DNA of 46,330 bases, taken from NCBI RefSeq assembly GCF_900240215.1, contig NZ_LT964681.1, positions 93,690 through 140,019 of the forward strand, read 5' to 3'. Both the position numbers and the translations under genes were made by a program. The notes beneath the pieces are model-generated. The model saw only the letters and a list, made by a program, of their open reading frames with translations. It was not told the origin of the DNA and did no database searches. This document shows, one piece after another, positions 24,130 through 33,149 of the stretch (its first letter is position 1; each line of letters starts with the position of its first letter). Source of the stretch: Raoultibacter timonensis (lineage in GTDB: Bacteria > Actinomycetota > Coriobacteriia > Coriobacteriales > Eggerthellaceae).

Positions 24130-25596
24130 TCACAGCTCGATCTCCACCATGTCGATAAGCTCTTGCTGGGAGTGGATATCGAGCTTTTTGTATATGTGGT
24201 AGATGTGGGTCTTGACGGTATGAACCGATATATAGAGCTCGTCTGAAATGTGTTTGTAATTACGGCCGCGCGCCAGCATGATGAATATGCGCTCTTCCTG
24301 CTTGGTAAGCTTATGGCTTTGCGCCACGCTCACGCAACGCTCCTTCCACGTATCGCGGAACTCCGTCGTCTTGGCAACGCCGCCGCCTTCGGTCTCCCCG
24401 ATGCTGTCCATCACCAGATTGAGGATGAGCAGTATGACGAGAACGATCGAAACGATGCCGAACCCCGTTTCATAGCCGCCCTCCCCTAAAAGCGAAAACA
24501 AGAGGTACCCGATACCCCATCCCACAAAAATACCTGCGAAGTTGATGGTCGACGCCGCACTGAGGTAACCGAAAAGCTTCAAACCGCGATCGCGCACCTC
24601 ATCGGCCAAATCTCCCCATCCGATGGCGTCGAAGCACGTGAATCCGAACACCGCAACCGAGAGAAACACGACCTTCATCACGGGTGAGAGATAGGGGAAC
24701 GGAAGCAGGGCAACCGCGATGAGCGGCAACAGCAAGCGGCGTATGCGCTCCGCTTCGAAATTCGCCTTGAACACGAACGAGCAGACGGCGGCGAACACGG
24801 AGGACACAAGGATGGACACGGCGATGACGATAATCAGATCGTGCACCGATGCCAGATAAAGCACCACATGCGACACGATCCCGAAGGATATGGTGTAGAT
24901 AAGGGTCAGCGGTGCGAAATGCCTGAGCTCGGCGATGCGCGATCCGAGCGATTCCTTCCTGCGCTCGACCGCCGCACGCGTACCTTTGTCGACCGGCTGC
25001 GCACCGGCCATATATCGGTCGGCCACAAGCGTGCAGATGCACGAAACGACCGGCAGCACCATAACCAGGAGAACGCCCACAATCGCAGACAGCAGCAGCG
25101 AGAGCACGTAGAACATCGCCGCCAGAAGAAAACTCAGCGCGATGCAACGCGACAGCTTCGCGCGTTTAAGCCATACGAAGAAGGCTCCCGTCTTAAGAAA
25201 GATCAGCGACGATACGAACGTGGATACAATCCATGGAACCAGCGCTTGGGCAAACGTGACATCGACGCCCAAACGACTCAGGAAAGCGGGAATGCAACCG
25301 ATCGGCGAAAGCACTGCAAGGAGCACCGTGCCTCCCGTCCCGCGGAAGAACGACTCCATCCGATCGGGGGCAAGCGCCGTTACGAACATGCACAGCGCCG
25401 AAGACCCTGCCGCTATAACCAGCAAAGCCAGATAAGCGGTGATTCCATCGGATCCGAACGGGTTGATGACCGTCGAGGAATACGTCGAGAATATCCATCC
25501 CCAGTACGCCGCCAGCGAAAGTACGCCCGCTATGAGCGTCGCCCCGCTTCGGCTGAGCAGCATCTGCTGTTGATCGTTGTTTGCGGCAACGGCCAT
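24130..25596 (-). CDS. Membrane-bound LuxR family regulator of molybdoenzyme cluster 1
   Basis: A 488-residue regulator. About 12 hydrophobic helices fill residues ~15-405. A cytoplasmic loop (~205-225, ERRKESLGSRIAELRHF) splits the bundle in the middle. The C-terminal LuxR domain reads LTKQEERIFIMLARGRNYKHISDELYISVHTVKTHIYHIYKKLDIHSQQELIDMVEIEL. It lies upstream of and co-directional with the MFS-molybdoenzyme operon, as in known Eggerthella dehydroxylase loci where the LuxR protein senses the substrate. GGGGGAA is close to ATG 25596. Confidence 0.92.
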   Translation of the reverse strand: MAVAANNDQQQMLLSRSGATLIAGVLSLAAYWGWIFSTYSSTVINPFGSDGITAYLALLVIAAGSSALCMFVTALAPDRMESFFRGTGGTVLLAVLSPIGCIPAFLSRLGVDVTFAQALVPWIVSTFVSSLIFLKTGAFFVWLKRAKLSRCIALSFLLAAMFYVLSLLLSAIVGVLLVMVLPVVSCICTLVADRYMAGAQPVDKGTRAAVERRKESLGSRIAELRHFAPLTLIYTISFGIVSHVVLYLASVHDLIIVIAVSILVSSVFAAVCSFVFKANFEAERIRRLLLPLIAVALLPFPYLSPVMKVVFLSVAVFGFTCFDAIGWGDLADEVRDRGLKLFGYLSAASTINFAGIFVGWGIGYLLFSLLGEGGYETGFGIVSIVLVILLILNLVMDSIGETEGGGVAKTTEFRDTWKERCVSVAQSHKLTKQEERIFIMLARGRNYKHISDELYISVHTVKTHIYHIYKKLDIHSQQELIDMVEIEL

Positions 25597-25744
25597 GATT
25601 CCCCCTTATGCTGTTGTAAGACATTGTCGCGCTCGAAAACGGGCAACCCCCTGCCAACTTCCGCCAACCGCCGCTCGTCGCAAAGCGCTCAAGGTGCCCC
25701 GCCCGCGACAGAGCTCCCGGCACCGAGTACGCCCATTAGAAACA

Positions 25745-25758
25745 AATCGCGCGATTTT
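25745..25758. promoter_or_regulatory. Perfect palindrome AAATCGCGCGATTT upstream of luxR
   Basis: A 14-base perfect palindrome about 150 bases before the luxR start and about 60 bases before the gntR promoter, in the divergent intergenic region 25597-25987. Candidate operator; regulator unknown. Apart from this, the gntR promoter and its leader, nothing else was recognised in this 391-base gap. Confidence 0.35.
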
Positions 25759-25813
25759 GTCAAATACCGCAAATCACCGAATTCGCCGGGTTCGGCTCTT
25801 TTCCAAAAACTTC

Positions 25814-25870
25814 TTGACGGGTGTGTATACTGTGTCTATAGTGTGCATATAGGGTATATACACTATACCC
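25814..25870 (+). promoter_or_regulatory. gntR-ABC promoter with overlapping operator dyads
   Basis: TTGACG (25814-25819) and TATAGT (25837-25842) with a 17-base spacer form a near-consensus sigma-70 promoter. Two inverted repeats overlap it: TATAGTGT (25837-25844) with ACACTATA (25860-25867), and GGGTATA-N5-TATACCC (25852-25870). Both cover the start-site region, which fits repression by the GntR protein encoded just downstream, as for YtrA-type regulators. Confidence 0.8.
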
Positions 25871-25987
25871 GACGATAGGCGCGAGGAACGTGCTCGATCC
25901 TATCCGGCCGGACGCGGGACGCTGCAACCGGCCACCGAGGCACTCGGGACGCCGGGCGCCTCACGAACCGGTAACCGAGGAGCACTA
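25871..25987 (+). other. Structured 5' leader of gntR
   Basis: About 117 bases between promoter and start. It contains GATAGG (25874-25879) pairing with CCTATC (25899-25904), an inner CGAG/CTCG pair, and a further GAGGC/GCCTC hairpin. It could be a structured leader or simply GC-rich spacer. Confidence 0.35.
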
Positions 25988-26371
25988 TTGGACATCATCA
26001 TTTCAAATTCAAGTAGCAAGCCCATCTACGAGCAGATCACCTCTCAGATGAAAGACCTCATCCTGAGCGGGCAGCTCGCCGAGGGCCAGCAACTTCCCTC
26101 TATTCGCGCGCTTGCAGGCGATCTGCGCATCAGCGTTATCACCACCAAACGCGCCTACGCCGATCTCGAGGCTCAAGGGTTCATCGAGACGGTGCAGGGC
26201 AAAGGCAGCTTCGTCGCCGGCGGCAACCTCGAGCTTCTCCGCGAGGAACGCCTCCGCCGAGTCGAAGACCTCCTTTCCCAGGCGATCGACGAAGCGCACA
26301 GCGCCGATATCGATCCGAACGACCTCATCGACATGCTCGCCCTCCTGATAGAAAGCAACGACCATGAATAA
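25988..26371 (+). CDS. GntR family (YtrA type) transcriptional regulator
   Basis: A 127-residue repressor. The winged helix spans residues ~10-75 (KPIYEQITSQMKDLILSGQLAEGQQLPSIRALAGDLRISVITTKRAYADLEAQGFI), then a short C-terminal helical region, the size and form of YtrA-subfamily GntR proteins, which control ABC exporters. It starts with TTG at 25988, with GAGGAG 6 bases upstream. Its end overlaps the ABC ATPase start by 8 bases. It likely represses its own operon through the dyads at 25837-25870. Confidence 0.93.
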   Translation: MDIIISNSSSKPIYEQITSQMKDLILSGQLAEGQQLPSIRALAGDLRISVITTKRAYADLEAQGFIETVQGKGSFVAGGNLELLREERLRRVEDLLSQAIDEAHSADIDPNDLIDMLALLIESNDHE

Positions 26372-27254
26372 CCTGCTTGACATACGAAACCTGTCGAAGC
26401 ACTACGATGGCTTCGATCTACAGAATATCGACCTGCACGTACCCGCCGGAAGCATCGTCGGGTTCGTCGGTTCCAACGGCGCCGGCAAAACGACCACCAT
26501 CAAGGCCGTCCTCGACCTCATCGCGCCCGATTCCGGCTCGATCGAAGTGTTCGGGCAGCGTATCGATGCGCACATGTCCTCTTCGCAGACCGTCTCCATC
26601 AAACAGCGCATGGGCGTCGTCTTCGACACCTGCTCGTTTCCCGAGGAAATGAACGTCAAAAACGTCGGCAAGCTCATGAGCTACTGCTACACCGCCTGGG
26701 ATAGCACCCTGTTCGAACGGTATCTCGACATGTTCGAGCTGCCTCGAGACAAAACCGTCAAGGACCTCTCCCGCGGCATGGGCATGAAACTCTCGCTTGC
26801 TTGCGCGCTTGCGCATAATCCCGAACTACTCATCCTCGACGAAGCGACCGCGGGCCTCGATCCCCTCGCCCGAGACGAAGCGCTCGACGTGCTGCGCGAC
26901 TTCATGCGCAACGAACGGCACGGGATCCTCATGTCGAGCCACATCACCTCCGACCTCGAGAAGATCGCCGACTACATCGTCTGCATCGACGGGGGGCGCA
27001 TCGTCTTCTCCGTTGAGAAAGACGCCATCACCGATACCGCCGGCGTTGCCCACTGCCGCGTCGCCGAGTTCGAGTCCCTTGCGGAAAGCGGGTTCTTCGC
27101 GCCCGGCGATATGCGCTACCTGCGTCACACTTACGGTATTTCCGTACTCGTACCCGACCGCTTCGCCTTCGCCGAGAACTTCAAGGACATCGCACTCGAC
27201 AAGGCGAGCATCGACACCTACATGGGATTGATGCTGAAAGGAGAGACCCGATGA
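26364..27254 (+). CDS. ABC transporter ATP-binding protein (YtrB/BcrA type)
   Basis: A 296-residue ATPase. It has Walker A GSNGAGKT (~36-43), Walker B LLILDEATAGLDPLARDE and the switch histidine in LMSSHI. The signature reads LSRGMGMKLSLA, where the usual Gly-Gly/Gln is Arg-Gly-Met, as in many BcrA/YtrB-like proteins. The C-terminal ~80 residues are an accessory domain. It is coupled to gntR and to the permease by overlaps. Exporters of this type often respond to cell-wall antibiotics. Confidence 0.93.
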   Translation: MNNLLDIRNLSKHYDGFDLQNIDLHVPAGSIVGFVGSNGAGKTTTIKAVLDLIAPDSGSIEVFGQRIDAHMSSSQTVSIKQRMGVVFDTCSFPEEMNVKNVGKLMSYCYTAWDSTLFERYLDMFELPRDKTVKDLSRGMGMKLSLACALAHNPELLILDEATAGLDPLARDEALDVLRDFMRNERHGILMSSHITSDLEKIADYIVCIDGGRIVFSVEKDAITDTAGVAHCRVAEFESLAESGFFAPGDMRYLRHTYGISVLVPDRFAFAENFKDIALDKASIDTYMGLMLKGETR

Positions 27255-27964
27255 AGGCAATGATTCTCTCGGATCTTCTGACCGTTAAGAAGTACATGAA
27301 GCAACAGGCGCTCCTGTATACGGTTATCGTGATTGCCCTGTCGATCTTCATGGGAAACATCTACATGATCGTACCGTTTCTCGGTGTCATGATGCCGTTC
27401 TCCCTTGCGTTCACGTTGCTCGCCTACGACGAGCGCAACAACTGGGAGCAGTTCCGCCTCGTCTTGCCGCTCTCTCGCAGAAACGTCATCGCAGGCAGGT
27501 ATGCGAGTTTGGCGATCGTGCTGCTTTTCAGCATTGTACTGGGGCTTGCAGCGTGCCTGATCGTTGTCGCGGCATCGAGCTTCATGCCTAACATCCCGGA
27601 GCTGTTCGGCCTATCGGCGAGCTTAAGCGCCCAGGAGATAATACTGAGCGCCATCGCGCCCGTCGGCATGATCTGCGTCATGTTATCCATCACGCTGCCC
27701 CTCATCGCCCGCTTTGGAATGACGAAAGCCGTTCGCTACGTGCCGGTGTTCTTCCTCGTCGTCATATTGCTCGGAGTCGGTTCGGGAGAGGTGTTCAAAC
27801 TTGACTTCGGTTCGTTCATGCCGTTTCTCAACACCGTCGGATCGATGATGGAAACCGTTGCCGGGACGTTTGCGATCGCAGGCATTATCATCGCAATCAG
27901 CGCCGTGATCTACCTGGCCTCGTGCATGCTCTCGGTGAAGCTCTACGCGAAGCGCGAGTTCTAA
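27251..27964 (+). CDS. ABC-2 family transporter permease
   Basis: A 237-residue membrane protein with six helices, of the ABC2_membrane_5 type. Features include an N-terminal amphipathic stretch (MILSDLLTVKKYMKQQ) and the characteristic segment AYDERNNWEQFRLVLPLSRRNVIAGRY between helices 2 and 3. It is the partner of the preceding ATPase, with a 4-base ATGA overlap. A strong hairpin follows at 28021-28056. Confidence 0.9.
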   Translation: MKAMILSDLLTVKKYMKQQALLYTVIVIALSIFMGNIYMIVPFLGVMMPFSLAFTLLAYDERNNWEQFRLVLPLSRRNVIAGRYASLAIVLLFSIVLGLAACLIVVAASSFMPNIPELFGLSASLSAQEIILSAIAPVGMICVMLSITLPLIARFGMTKAVRYVPVFFLVVILLGVGSGEVFKLDFGSFMPFLNTVGSMMETVAGTFAIAGIIIAISAVIYLASCMLSVKLYAKREF

Positions 27965-28020
27965 GGGCGGCCGACGCGAGCGGCTCGAAAGCACAGGCAC
28001 GAATCACCGCTGCATAGCAC

Positions 28021-28056
28021 GCGGTCCGACCCGTCAAACCCAACGGATCGGACCGC
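28021..28056. terminator. Terminator hairpin of the gntR-ABC operon
   Basis: GCGGTCCGA (28021-28029) pairs with TCGGACCGC (28048-28056), with an inner CCGT/ACGG pair. It lies between the permease and the convergent zinc-ribbon gene and can serve both. Confidence 0.7.
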
Positions 28057-28144
28057 TTCCCATCGATTCGGCATATCCTCGATCGTACTGCAAGCACCAG
28101 CGCAAATCGATCGCGCTAATGCAGCAGCGAAAAAACCCGAGGCG

Positions 28145-28399
28145 CTACGGTTTCGGGGCCGCAGGCGGCTTCGGTGCCCCAGGAGCACTTGGCGCCTGAT
28201 GGATGCCTGGTGCCGCAGGGGCGCAAGCGCCCGGTGCCTTCATCTTAGGCGTCCCGTCGGGGTTGATGTACGGGGAAAAATCACACTTGCAAAAAGGGCA
28301 TTCCATCAGCACGACTCCCCCCAACAGGGGAATGGTCTTTCCGCATTCGGGGCATTTGTTCGCCTCCGATGCCGAAGCATTTGACGGTCTGAAACACAC
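28145..28399 (-). CDS. Small zinc-ribbon protein with Pro/Ala-rich tail
   Basis: An 84-residue protein of unknown function. Two CxxC pairs (CPECG at ~16-20 and CPFCKCDF at ~35-42) form a zinc ribbon. The last ~30 residues are Pro/Ala-rich and probably disordered. It starts with GTG at 28399 with GAGAGG upstream. It is similar in concept, not in sequence, to the zinc-ribbon protein at 18409. Confidence 0.65.
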   Translation of the reverse strand: MCFRPSNASASEANKCPECGKTIPLLGGVVLMECPFCKCDFSPYINPDGTPKMKAPGACAPAAPGIHQAPSAPGAPKPPAAPKP

Positions 28400-28452
28400 T
28401 GGATGATCCTCTCTCTCGATTCTACACTGCCGGCAGCTTTTACCGAATCCCG

Positions 28453-29697
28453 CTACGCTTCGCTGGCGTTTCGCTTCTTCACTTTGACGAAAAGCATGAT
28501 GAAGCCGCCTATGGCAGCCAGAACCGCAAGCGGCATGGCACTGGCTGCGAAGTTACCGGCCGCATCGACGATGTAGCCAACGACCAGCGGGCCGAGCGTC
28601 ATGCCAAGGTTCTGGCCAAAGGTGACGATAGCGAGAATGATGGCTGCGTACGCCGCCGAAGGAATGGCATCCGGCCCGATCGTATAGAGCGAAACGGGAA
28701 CGAAGGTGCAGATGAATCCCATAAAGATGAGCAGGAACGCCGCGGACTCGACGGTCGGCATACTGAACGCTACGAAGTAGCAAACGGCAAGAACGAACAT
28801 CGTGATCGCCGTAACGTACTTGCGATTGGGAATCTTCACCTTGTTCAGGATCACGCCGATAATGAGGGCTGCGGGAAGTCCAACGAGCGAGTTCCAGCTT
28901 ACCGCGAAGTTTGCGGTAGCCTGATCGGCACCGACAACCTCGACAAGATAGGTCGGCATATAGGTGGAGATGCCGTAGTAGCCGATGTTGAAACCGATGA
29001 ACACGAGGGGTAGAATCCAGATCGCCGGCGTCCTCAGAAGCTTCCTGTAGTCGACCTTTTCTTTCACGCCCGGCTGCTCGACATCTTCGTCGAAGTCGAT
29101 CTCCTTGTCTTTGCCGGGTATCAGGAACAGGGCGGCAAGAACCGCCAAAACGCTCAGGATATTGACGAACCACCAGATGCCCTGCCAGCCGAAGCTGTTA
29201 TCGAGCGGAACGGCGACGTTCATCATCATGAACACCGAAACGGTAAACAGCGCCGTCACGCAGGAATTCGGCACGCCTCGCTTTTCCGAAGGGAAAAACG
29301 AGGTTACCACCGCGAAGGAGACGACATTGCACAAACCAAGGGCGACGCCCTCGAGAGCCCTGCTGACCAGCATCAACTCGAAACCGCCAGCGAACGTCCC
29401 GATCAGCGAACCGACGAGCTGGAACCCGGCAGCGATGACCGTCGTCCACTTCACGCCGATCTTCATGATTATGCCGCCGGCGGGCAATGCCAAGATCAAG
29501 CCGAAGAGGCTCATGATGGACATGAGCCACCCCGATTCCGATAGCGTCAGCCCCAAAGCCTGGTTGAGTTCGAGCATGATGGGCGGAATCTTGTACTGGG
29601 CCGCACTGTTGACGAAGTAAATTGCAACGCCACCGAGGAGAGCAAGCCAGGCCACCCTCGGGTTGTACGCGCTTATGCTCTTCTTTGCTGCTTCCAC
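28453..29697 (-). CDS. MFS transporter of molybdoenzyme cluster 2
   Basis: A 414-residue, 12-helix major facilitator (RVAWLALLGGVAIYFVNSAAQYKIPP, then LALPAGGIIMKIGVKWT as the loop 2-3 motif). It is from a different branch than the two MFS proteins of cluster 1. The start is GTG at 29697, with AAAGGGGAA 5 bases upstream; the TTG at 29712 would sit on the ribosome site itself. It follows the ferredoxin gene and ends the operon. It is likely the carrier for the molybdoenzyme's substrate or product. Confidence 0.92.
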   Translation of the reverse strand: MEAAKKSISAYNPRVAWLALLGGVAIYFVNSAAQYKIPPIMLELNQALGLTLSESGWLMSIMSLFGLILALPAGGIIMKIGVKWTTVIAAGFQLVGSLIGTFAGGFELMLVSRALEGVALGLCNVVSFAVVTSFFPSEKRGVPNSCVTALFTVSVFMMMNVAVPLDNSFGWQGIWWFVNILSVLAVLAALFLIPGKDKEIDFDEDVEQPGVKEKVDYRKLLRTPAIWILPLVFIGFNIGYYGISTYMPTYLVEVVGADQATANFAVSWNSLVGLPAALIIGVILNKVKIPNRKYVTAITMFVLAVCYFVAFSMPTVESAAFLLIFMGFICTFVPVSLYTIGPDAIPSAAYAAIILAIVTFGQNLGMTLGPLVVGYIVDAAGNFAASAMPLAVLAAIGGFIMLFVKVKKRNASEA

Positions 29698-29748
29698 GTG
29701 TTCCCCTTTCAAACGTTGAAAACTGATATGTTTGGCTGCACTCAGCCG

Positions 29749-30492
29749 TTACCCCAAATCATTTCTTGTTGCCCGCATAAGGTCGCCCGCAGAGTCATGC
29801 CTCATCGTGAGCCCGTTCCGAAGAACGATGCCTTCCGGTATCTCCGTGACGTCGGTCGCCTCGTCAAAGAGTTTCGGCAGATCGCCGCGATCAGCATTGA
29901 GTCTGATAACCTTTTCGGCATCGAACGGAATCAGCTCCTTGCGCTCGGCTAGCCCTTTGAATACCATAGCCGGCCTGAGAACGTCTGTATCGGGCATACC
30001 CTCAAGCGAGCGCACATCGCCGTACTTCTCAATGAGCTCGCTCAAAGGACCGAAATCGAAAGCGCGCATCGGACAGGCAAGTGCGCACTGCGGCTGGTCA
30101 CCCCTGATGAGCTTGTCGACGCACATCGTGCATTTGCTCATCTTCTCGCCCTCGTCGTCGGAGGCGAACTTTGGAGCACCGAACGGGCAGGCCTTCGCGC
30201 ATTCGCGGCATCCGACGCATTTCTCGTCATCGACAAGAACGGCGCCGAACCGGTCTTCCTTGAAAACCGCATTCTCGGGGCACGCGGGAACGCACGCAGG
30301 GTTCTCGCAGTGCCCGCATGAAAACGCAAGGGTATGGATCCTCGTCAGAGGAAAGGCTCCCGACTCCCATTCGTAAACGGTCATCCACTTCTCGGGACCG
30401 GGCGCGAGGCCGTTCCAGTCTTTGCACGCCGTCGCGCACGCTTGGCAGCCGTAGCAGCGGCTCTGGTCGAAAAAAAATCCGTATTGGGTCAT
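29749..30492 (-). CDS. DmsB-like ferredoxin subunit with four 4Fe-4S motifs
   Basis: A 247-residue electron-transfer subunit. Four cysteine groups are visible in order: CYGCQACATACKDWN (~13-27), CGHCENPACVPACP, CVGCRECAKACPFGAP, and CTMCVDKLIRG...CALACP. This is the full set of DmsB/NrfC-type subunits, unlike the half-length protein of cluster 1. The C-terminal ~70 residues are an extra tail. No NrfD/DmsC membrane anchor gene is present, so the complex should be soluble. GGGAGG precedes the start, 5 bases after the molybdoenzyme stop. Confidence 0.95.
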   Translation of the reverse strand: MTQYGFFFDQSRCYGCQACATACKDWNGLAPGPEKWMTVYEWESGAFPLTRIHTLAFSCGHCENPACVPACPENAVFKEDRFGAVLVDDEKCVGCRECAKACPFGAPKFASDDEGEKMSKCTMCVDKLIRGDQPQCALACPMRAFDFGPLSELIEKYGDVRSLEGMPDTDVLRPAMVFKGLAERKELIPFDAEKVIRLNADRGDLPKLFDEATDVTEIPEGIVLRNGLTMRHDSAGDLMRATRNDLG

Positions 30493-30497
30493 TGCTA

Positions 30498-32987
30498 CTA
30501 CCTCCCAGCTCTCTCGACCTCAATAAGCCCTGCCGTGAGAAGCGCCCCGACGATATGGGGAGCGTGCTCATCGCCGATCAGAAAATTGGGCGTGCCCCTC
30601 AGGTCGAGTCCGTAGGGCATGTTTTCCGTCTTCTCTTCGATCTTCGGCGTATACCATGCGCCGTGAAAAACGGCGGCCGTTCCCGGCATCATGCGGGACG
30701 TGACGTACACGGGCATGCGCACCTCGCCGAATTCGTTGTACGCGCGCGCAACGTCGCCGTCTTTCAGACCCCGCTTCTTTGCATCGACGGGACTCATCCA
30801 GATCGCGTGGCGATAGCACTCGTCGCGCAGCTGGGGATTCGCGTCGAGGCAGGCGTGCTGCCGATATGCGGAGACGGGCGTTACCAGTGAGAGCGGATAC
30901 CGCTCGGCCTTCGGGTTGTAGAAGCTGTCGTTTGCGGGTTTGCCTTCCATGTACGCGGGGTCGTAAACGGGGATCGGCTCGAGACCTCCCCGATACCAGG
31001 TCTGCGTCCTCATATCGAGCAGCTCAACCGTCTTCGAAGAGAACTCGATCTTGCCGCTCAGCGTAGCAAACGGGCTTTTCTCCTCTTCCGCTTCCATGTA
31101 GTTCTTGTAAGGATAGAAGGGTTTGTCGATCGGGATGCGCACGACGGGCATCTTCAAGAATTCGTTCCAAGGCTTCGGCTCGATACCAAGCGCTTTCAGC
31201 TCACCGGCCGGATCGGCCGCCCACGCATCGTAGGCCTCGTGATAGAGTTCATGCACCGCATCGTCCCATTCGTCAAGCGATACGTTCGCCAGGCGGGGAT
31301 TGTACTTCTCCGCAATACCGAGCCTCTTCGCAATTTCGGTGTGTACCCAATGGATCGGACGCACCTCGCCCGGACGCTCGCAGATCTTATCGGCGTACAG
31401 AAAGTAATTGCGCATGCCGTTCGGGCCGTACATGAACCGCTCCGAGCCAAGTTGGTAGTTATCGCGCGATTCGAACATCATGTTGACGCCCGGGAACACG
31501 ATGTCCATGAACTCTAGGGACGCCTGCCCGTAATGCCACTGGAAACCCCAGTTGAACTCGCACATCTCAAGCGATTTCATGCGCTTGTTGGTTTCGTGGT
31601 GACTGATGGGATACTGGTTTTCGACGATCATCATCTTAATGTTCGGAAGCGGGGATGCCGGAGGCGAGCCGATGAGCGCGCGATACGTCTCCTCGTCGAT
31701 GGTGCCGCTATCGAGGTTCGGGCGCTGGATGATGGCCTCTGCAATCTTTTGGATGTTGTAGCAGACGGGGGGATTGTACTCGGGAGCCGCCTGCTGCCAG
31801 TCGACGGAGGGGAACGGCATCCTCGGAGGCGTGATCAGACTGCATCCCGTCTCGCAACCGCCCGGGATAGAGAGGTTTCCCGTCATCGCCTGCAAAAGCA
31901 TCGCCGCGTTCGCCGCATATTCGCCGAGATGACGTTTCGCCGGCGCATAGTAAAAATGGAGGTGGACCGGCTTGCTCGTTGCATACAGATTCGCAAATCC
32001 CCTGATCGTTTCCGCTGGAAGAGCGGTGATAGGCTCTGCCCACTCCGGTGTCTTCGGAATGCCATCGGTTTCTCCCATGACGTATCGGCGCCAGGCCTCG
32101 AAGCCGTCCGGTTCAACCCATCGGTCAACGTATTCGCGGTCGTAAATGCCTTCGCTGTACAGAACGTAGGCGACCGCAAGGAGCATGGCGATGTCGGTGC
32201 CGGGGCGTATGGGAAGCCATTGGTCGGCAAGCGTCTCTGCGCTGTTGGTGTAGCGCGGATCGATGACGATGATCTGCGCGCCGCGTTCTGCAGCGAGTTT
32301 CATGTAGTAGGAGACCGACCCGTACCAACCCACCAAAGGATCGAGGCCCCAAAGCACGATCAGCTTCGAATTGAACAGATCGGGCGCCTCGAAGCCAACG
32401 CATACGTCGGTGTTGCCGTGAAACGCCCCCACCATGTCGAATCCGAGGTGCATTTTCTCACCGCACGTCGTTCCCGAACATGAGCTATCGCCCCACGCAG
32501 CCATGCCCATGCCAAACCAAGGGGCCAGCTTGAAGCCGCAATCCTCGAACACATCGTCTACGCTGTGGGCTATGCAGTACGGACCGTATTTTTCTTTGAA
32601 TTCCACTAGCTTTCCGGCAACCGTGTCGAGCGCTTCTTCCCAAGAAATCTCGACAAAATGACCGTTGCCCGGGCCTTTGCCCCCAATGCGCTTAAGCGGA
32701 TGAAGGATCCTCGTCTCGGCGTTGAGTTCCCCTTTCCAAGCGTGGCCCATGGCGCAAGGTCTCATCTGCACCATGCCCTGCCAAAGAGCTTCCTCGCTCA
32801 CGTCTTCGCGCGGCAACCCGGCGTTGATGCTGTCATCCGCAGAAAGCGAAACGAGCTCTCCGTCTTTCGTTTCGCATCTGACGATGCAGCTGGCATCCCA
32901 ACACCCGTTCTGCGCACAGCACGTGTACTTGATTTCTGTGCCGTCGTGCGCCGCAGAAAGATCGCCGATTACGCGTTCTCTCGTCAT
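30498..32987 (-). CDS. Cytoplasmic molybdopterin oxidoreductase, cluster 2 (DmsA/dehydroxylase-like)
   Basis: An 829-residue DMSO reductase family catalytic subunit without a Tat signal. The N-terminal cysteine cluster is CCAQNGCWDASCIVRC (residues 23-38) with RPCAMG at ~77-81, a GCWDxSC arrangement with unusual spacing. HFVEISWEEALDTVAG and the WGLDPLVGWYGS / IDPRYTNSAETLADQWLPIRPGTD blocks are the family core. The Mo-ligand region WGDSSCSGTTCG (165-176) has several Ser and Cys candidates. The C-terminal cofactor domain includes AYRQHACLDANPQLRD. GAGGGGGAA precedes ATG 32987. With its DmsB partner and MFS carrier it resembles soluble catechol or related reductive dehydroxylases; the substrate is not known. 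The divergent pseudo-Fic gene is its probable regulator. Confidence 0.9.
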   Translation of the reverse strand: MTRERVIGDLSAAHDGTEIKYTCCAQNGCWDASCIVRCETKDGELVSLSADDSINAGLPREDVSEEALWQGMVQMRPCAMGHAWKGELNAETRILHPLKRIGGKGPGNGHFVEISWEEALDTVAGKLVEFKEKYGPYCIAHSVDDVFEDCGFKLAPWFGMGMAAWGDSSCSGTTCGEKMHLGFDMVGAFHGNTDVCVGFEAPDLFNSKLIVLWGLDPLVGWYGSVSYYMKLAAERGAQIIVIDPRYTNSAETLADQWLPIRPGTDIAMLLAVAYVLYSEGIYDREYVDRWVEPDGFEAWRRYVMGETDGIPKTPEWAEPITALPAETIRGFANLYATSKPVHLHFYYAPAKRHLGEYAANAAMLLQAMTGNLSIPGGCETGCSLITPPRMPFPSVDWQQAAPEYNPPVCYNIQKIAEAIIQRPNLDSGTIDEETYRALIGSPPASPLPNIKMMIVENQYPISHHETNKRMKSLEMCEFNWGFQWHYGQASLEFMDIVFPGVNMMFESRDNYQLGSERFMYGPNGMRNYFLYADKICERPGEVRPIHWVHTEIAKRLGIAEKYNPRLANVSLDEWDDAVHELYHEAYDAWAADPAGELKALGIEPKPWNEFLKMPVVRIPIDKPFYPYKNYMEAEEEKSPFATLSGKIEFSSKTVELLDMRTQTWYRGGLEPIPVYDPAYMEGKPANDSFYNPKAERYPLSLVTPVSAYRQHACLDANPQLRDECYRHAIWMSPVDAKKRGLKDGDVARAYNEFGEVRMPVYVTSRMMPGTAAVFHGAWYTPKIEEKTENMPYGLDLRGTPNFLIGDEHAPHIVGALLTAGLIEVERAGR

Positions 32988-33094
32988 TATTCCCCCTCAC
33001 TGAATCAATTCGGCTGCTATGGTGCGGAGCATATCGTCTTGAACAGGGAATTCATTTATAGCAAGATGGAAATAATGATGACCTTGCGCTTTGA

Positions 33095-33122
33095 ATTGCA
33101 GGAAGAGACCCTAACCTGCAAT
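33095..33122. promoter_or_regulatory. Inverted repeat ATTGCAGG-N12-CCTGCAAT
   Basis: Perfect 8-base arms at 33095-33102 and 33115-33122 with a 12-base spacer, in the divergent region between the molybdoenzyme and the pseudo-Fic regulator. Candidate operator for activation or repression of cluster 2. Confidence 0.5.
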
Positions 33123-33149
33123 GTTGTAGCTTGTTACCCTAAATGACAA

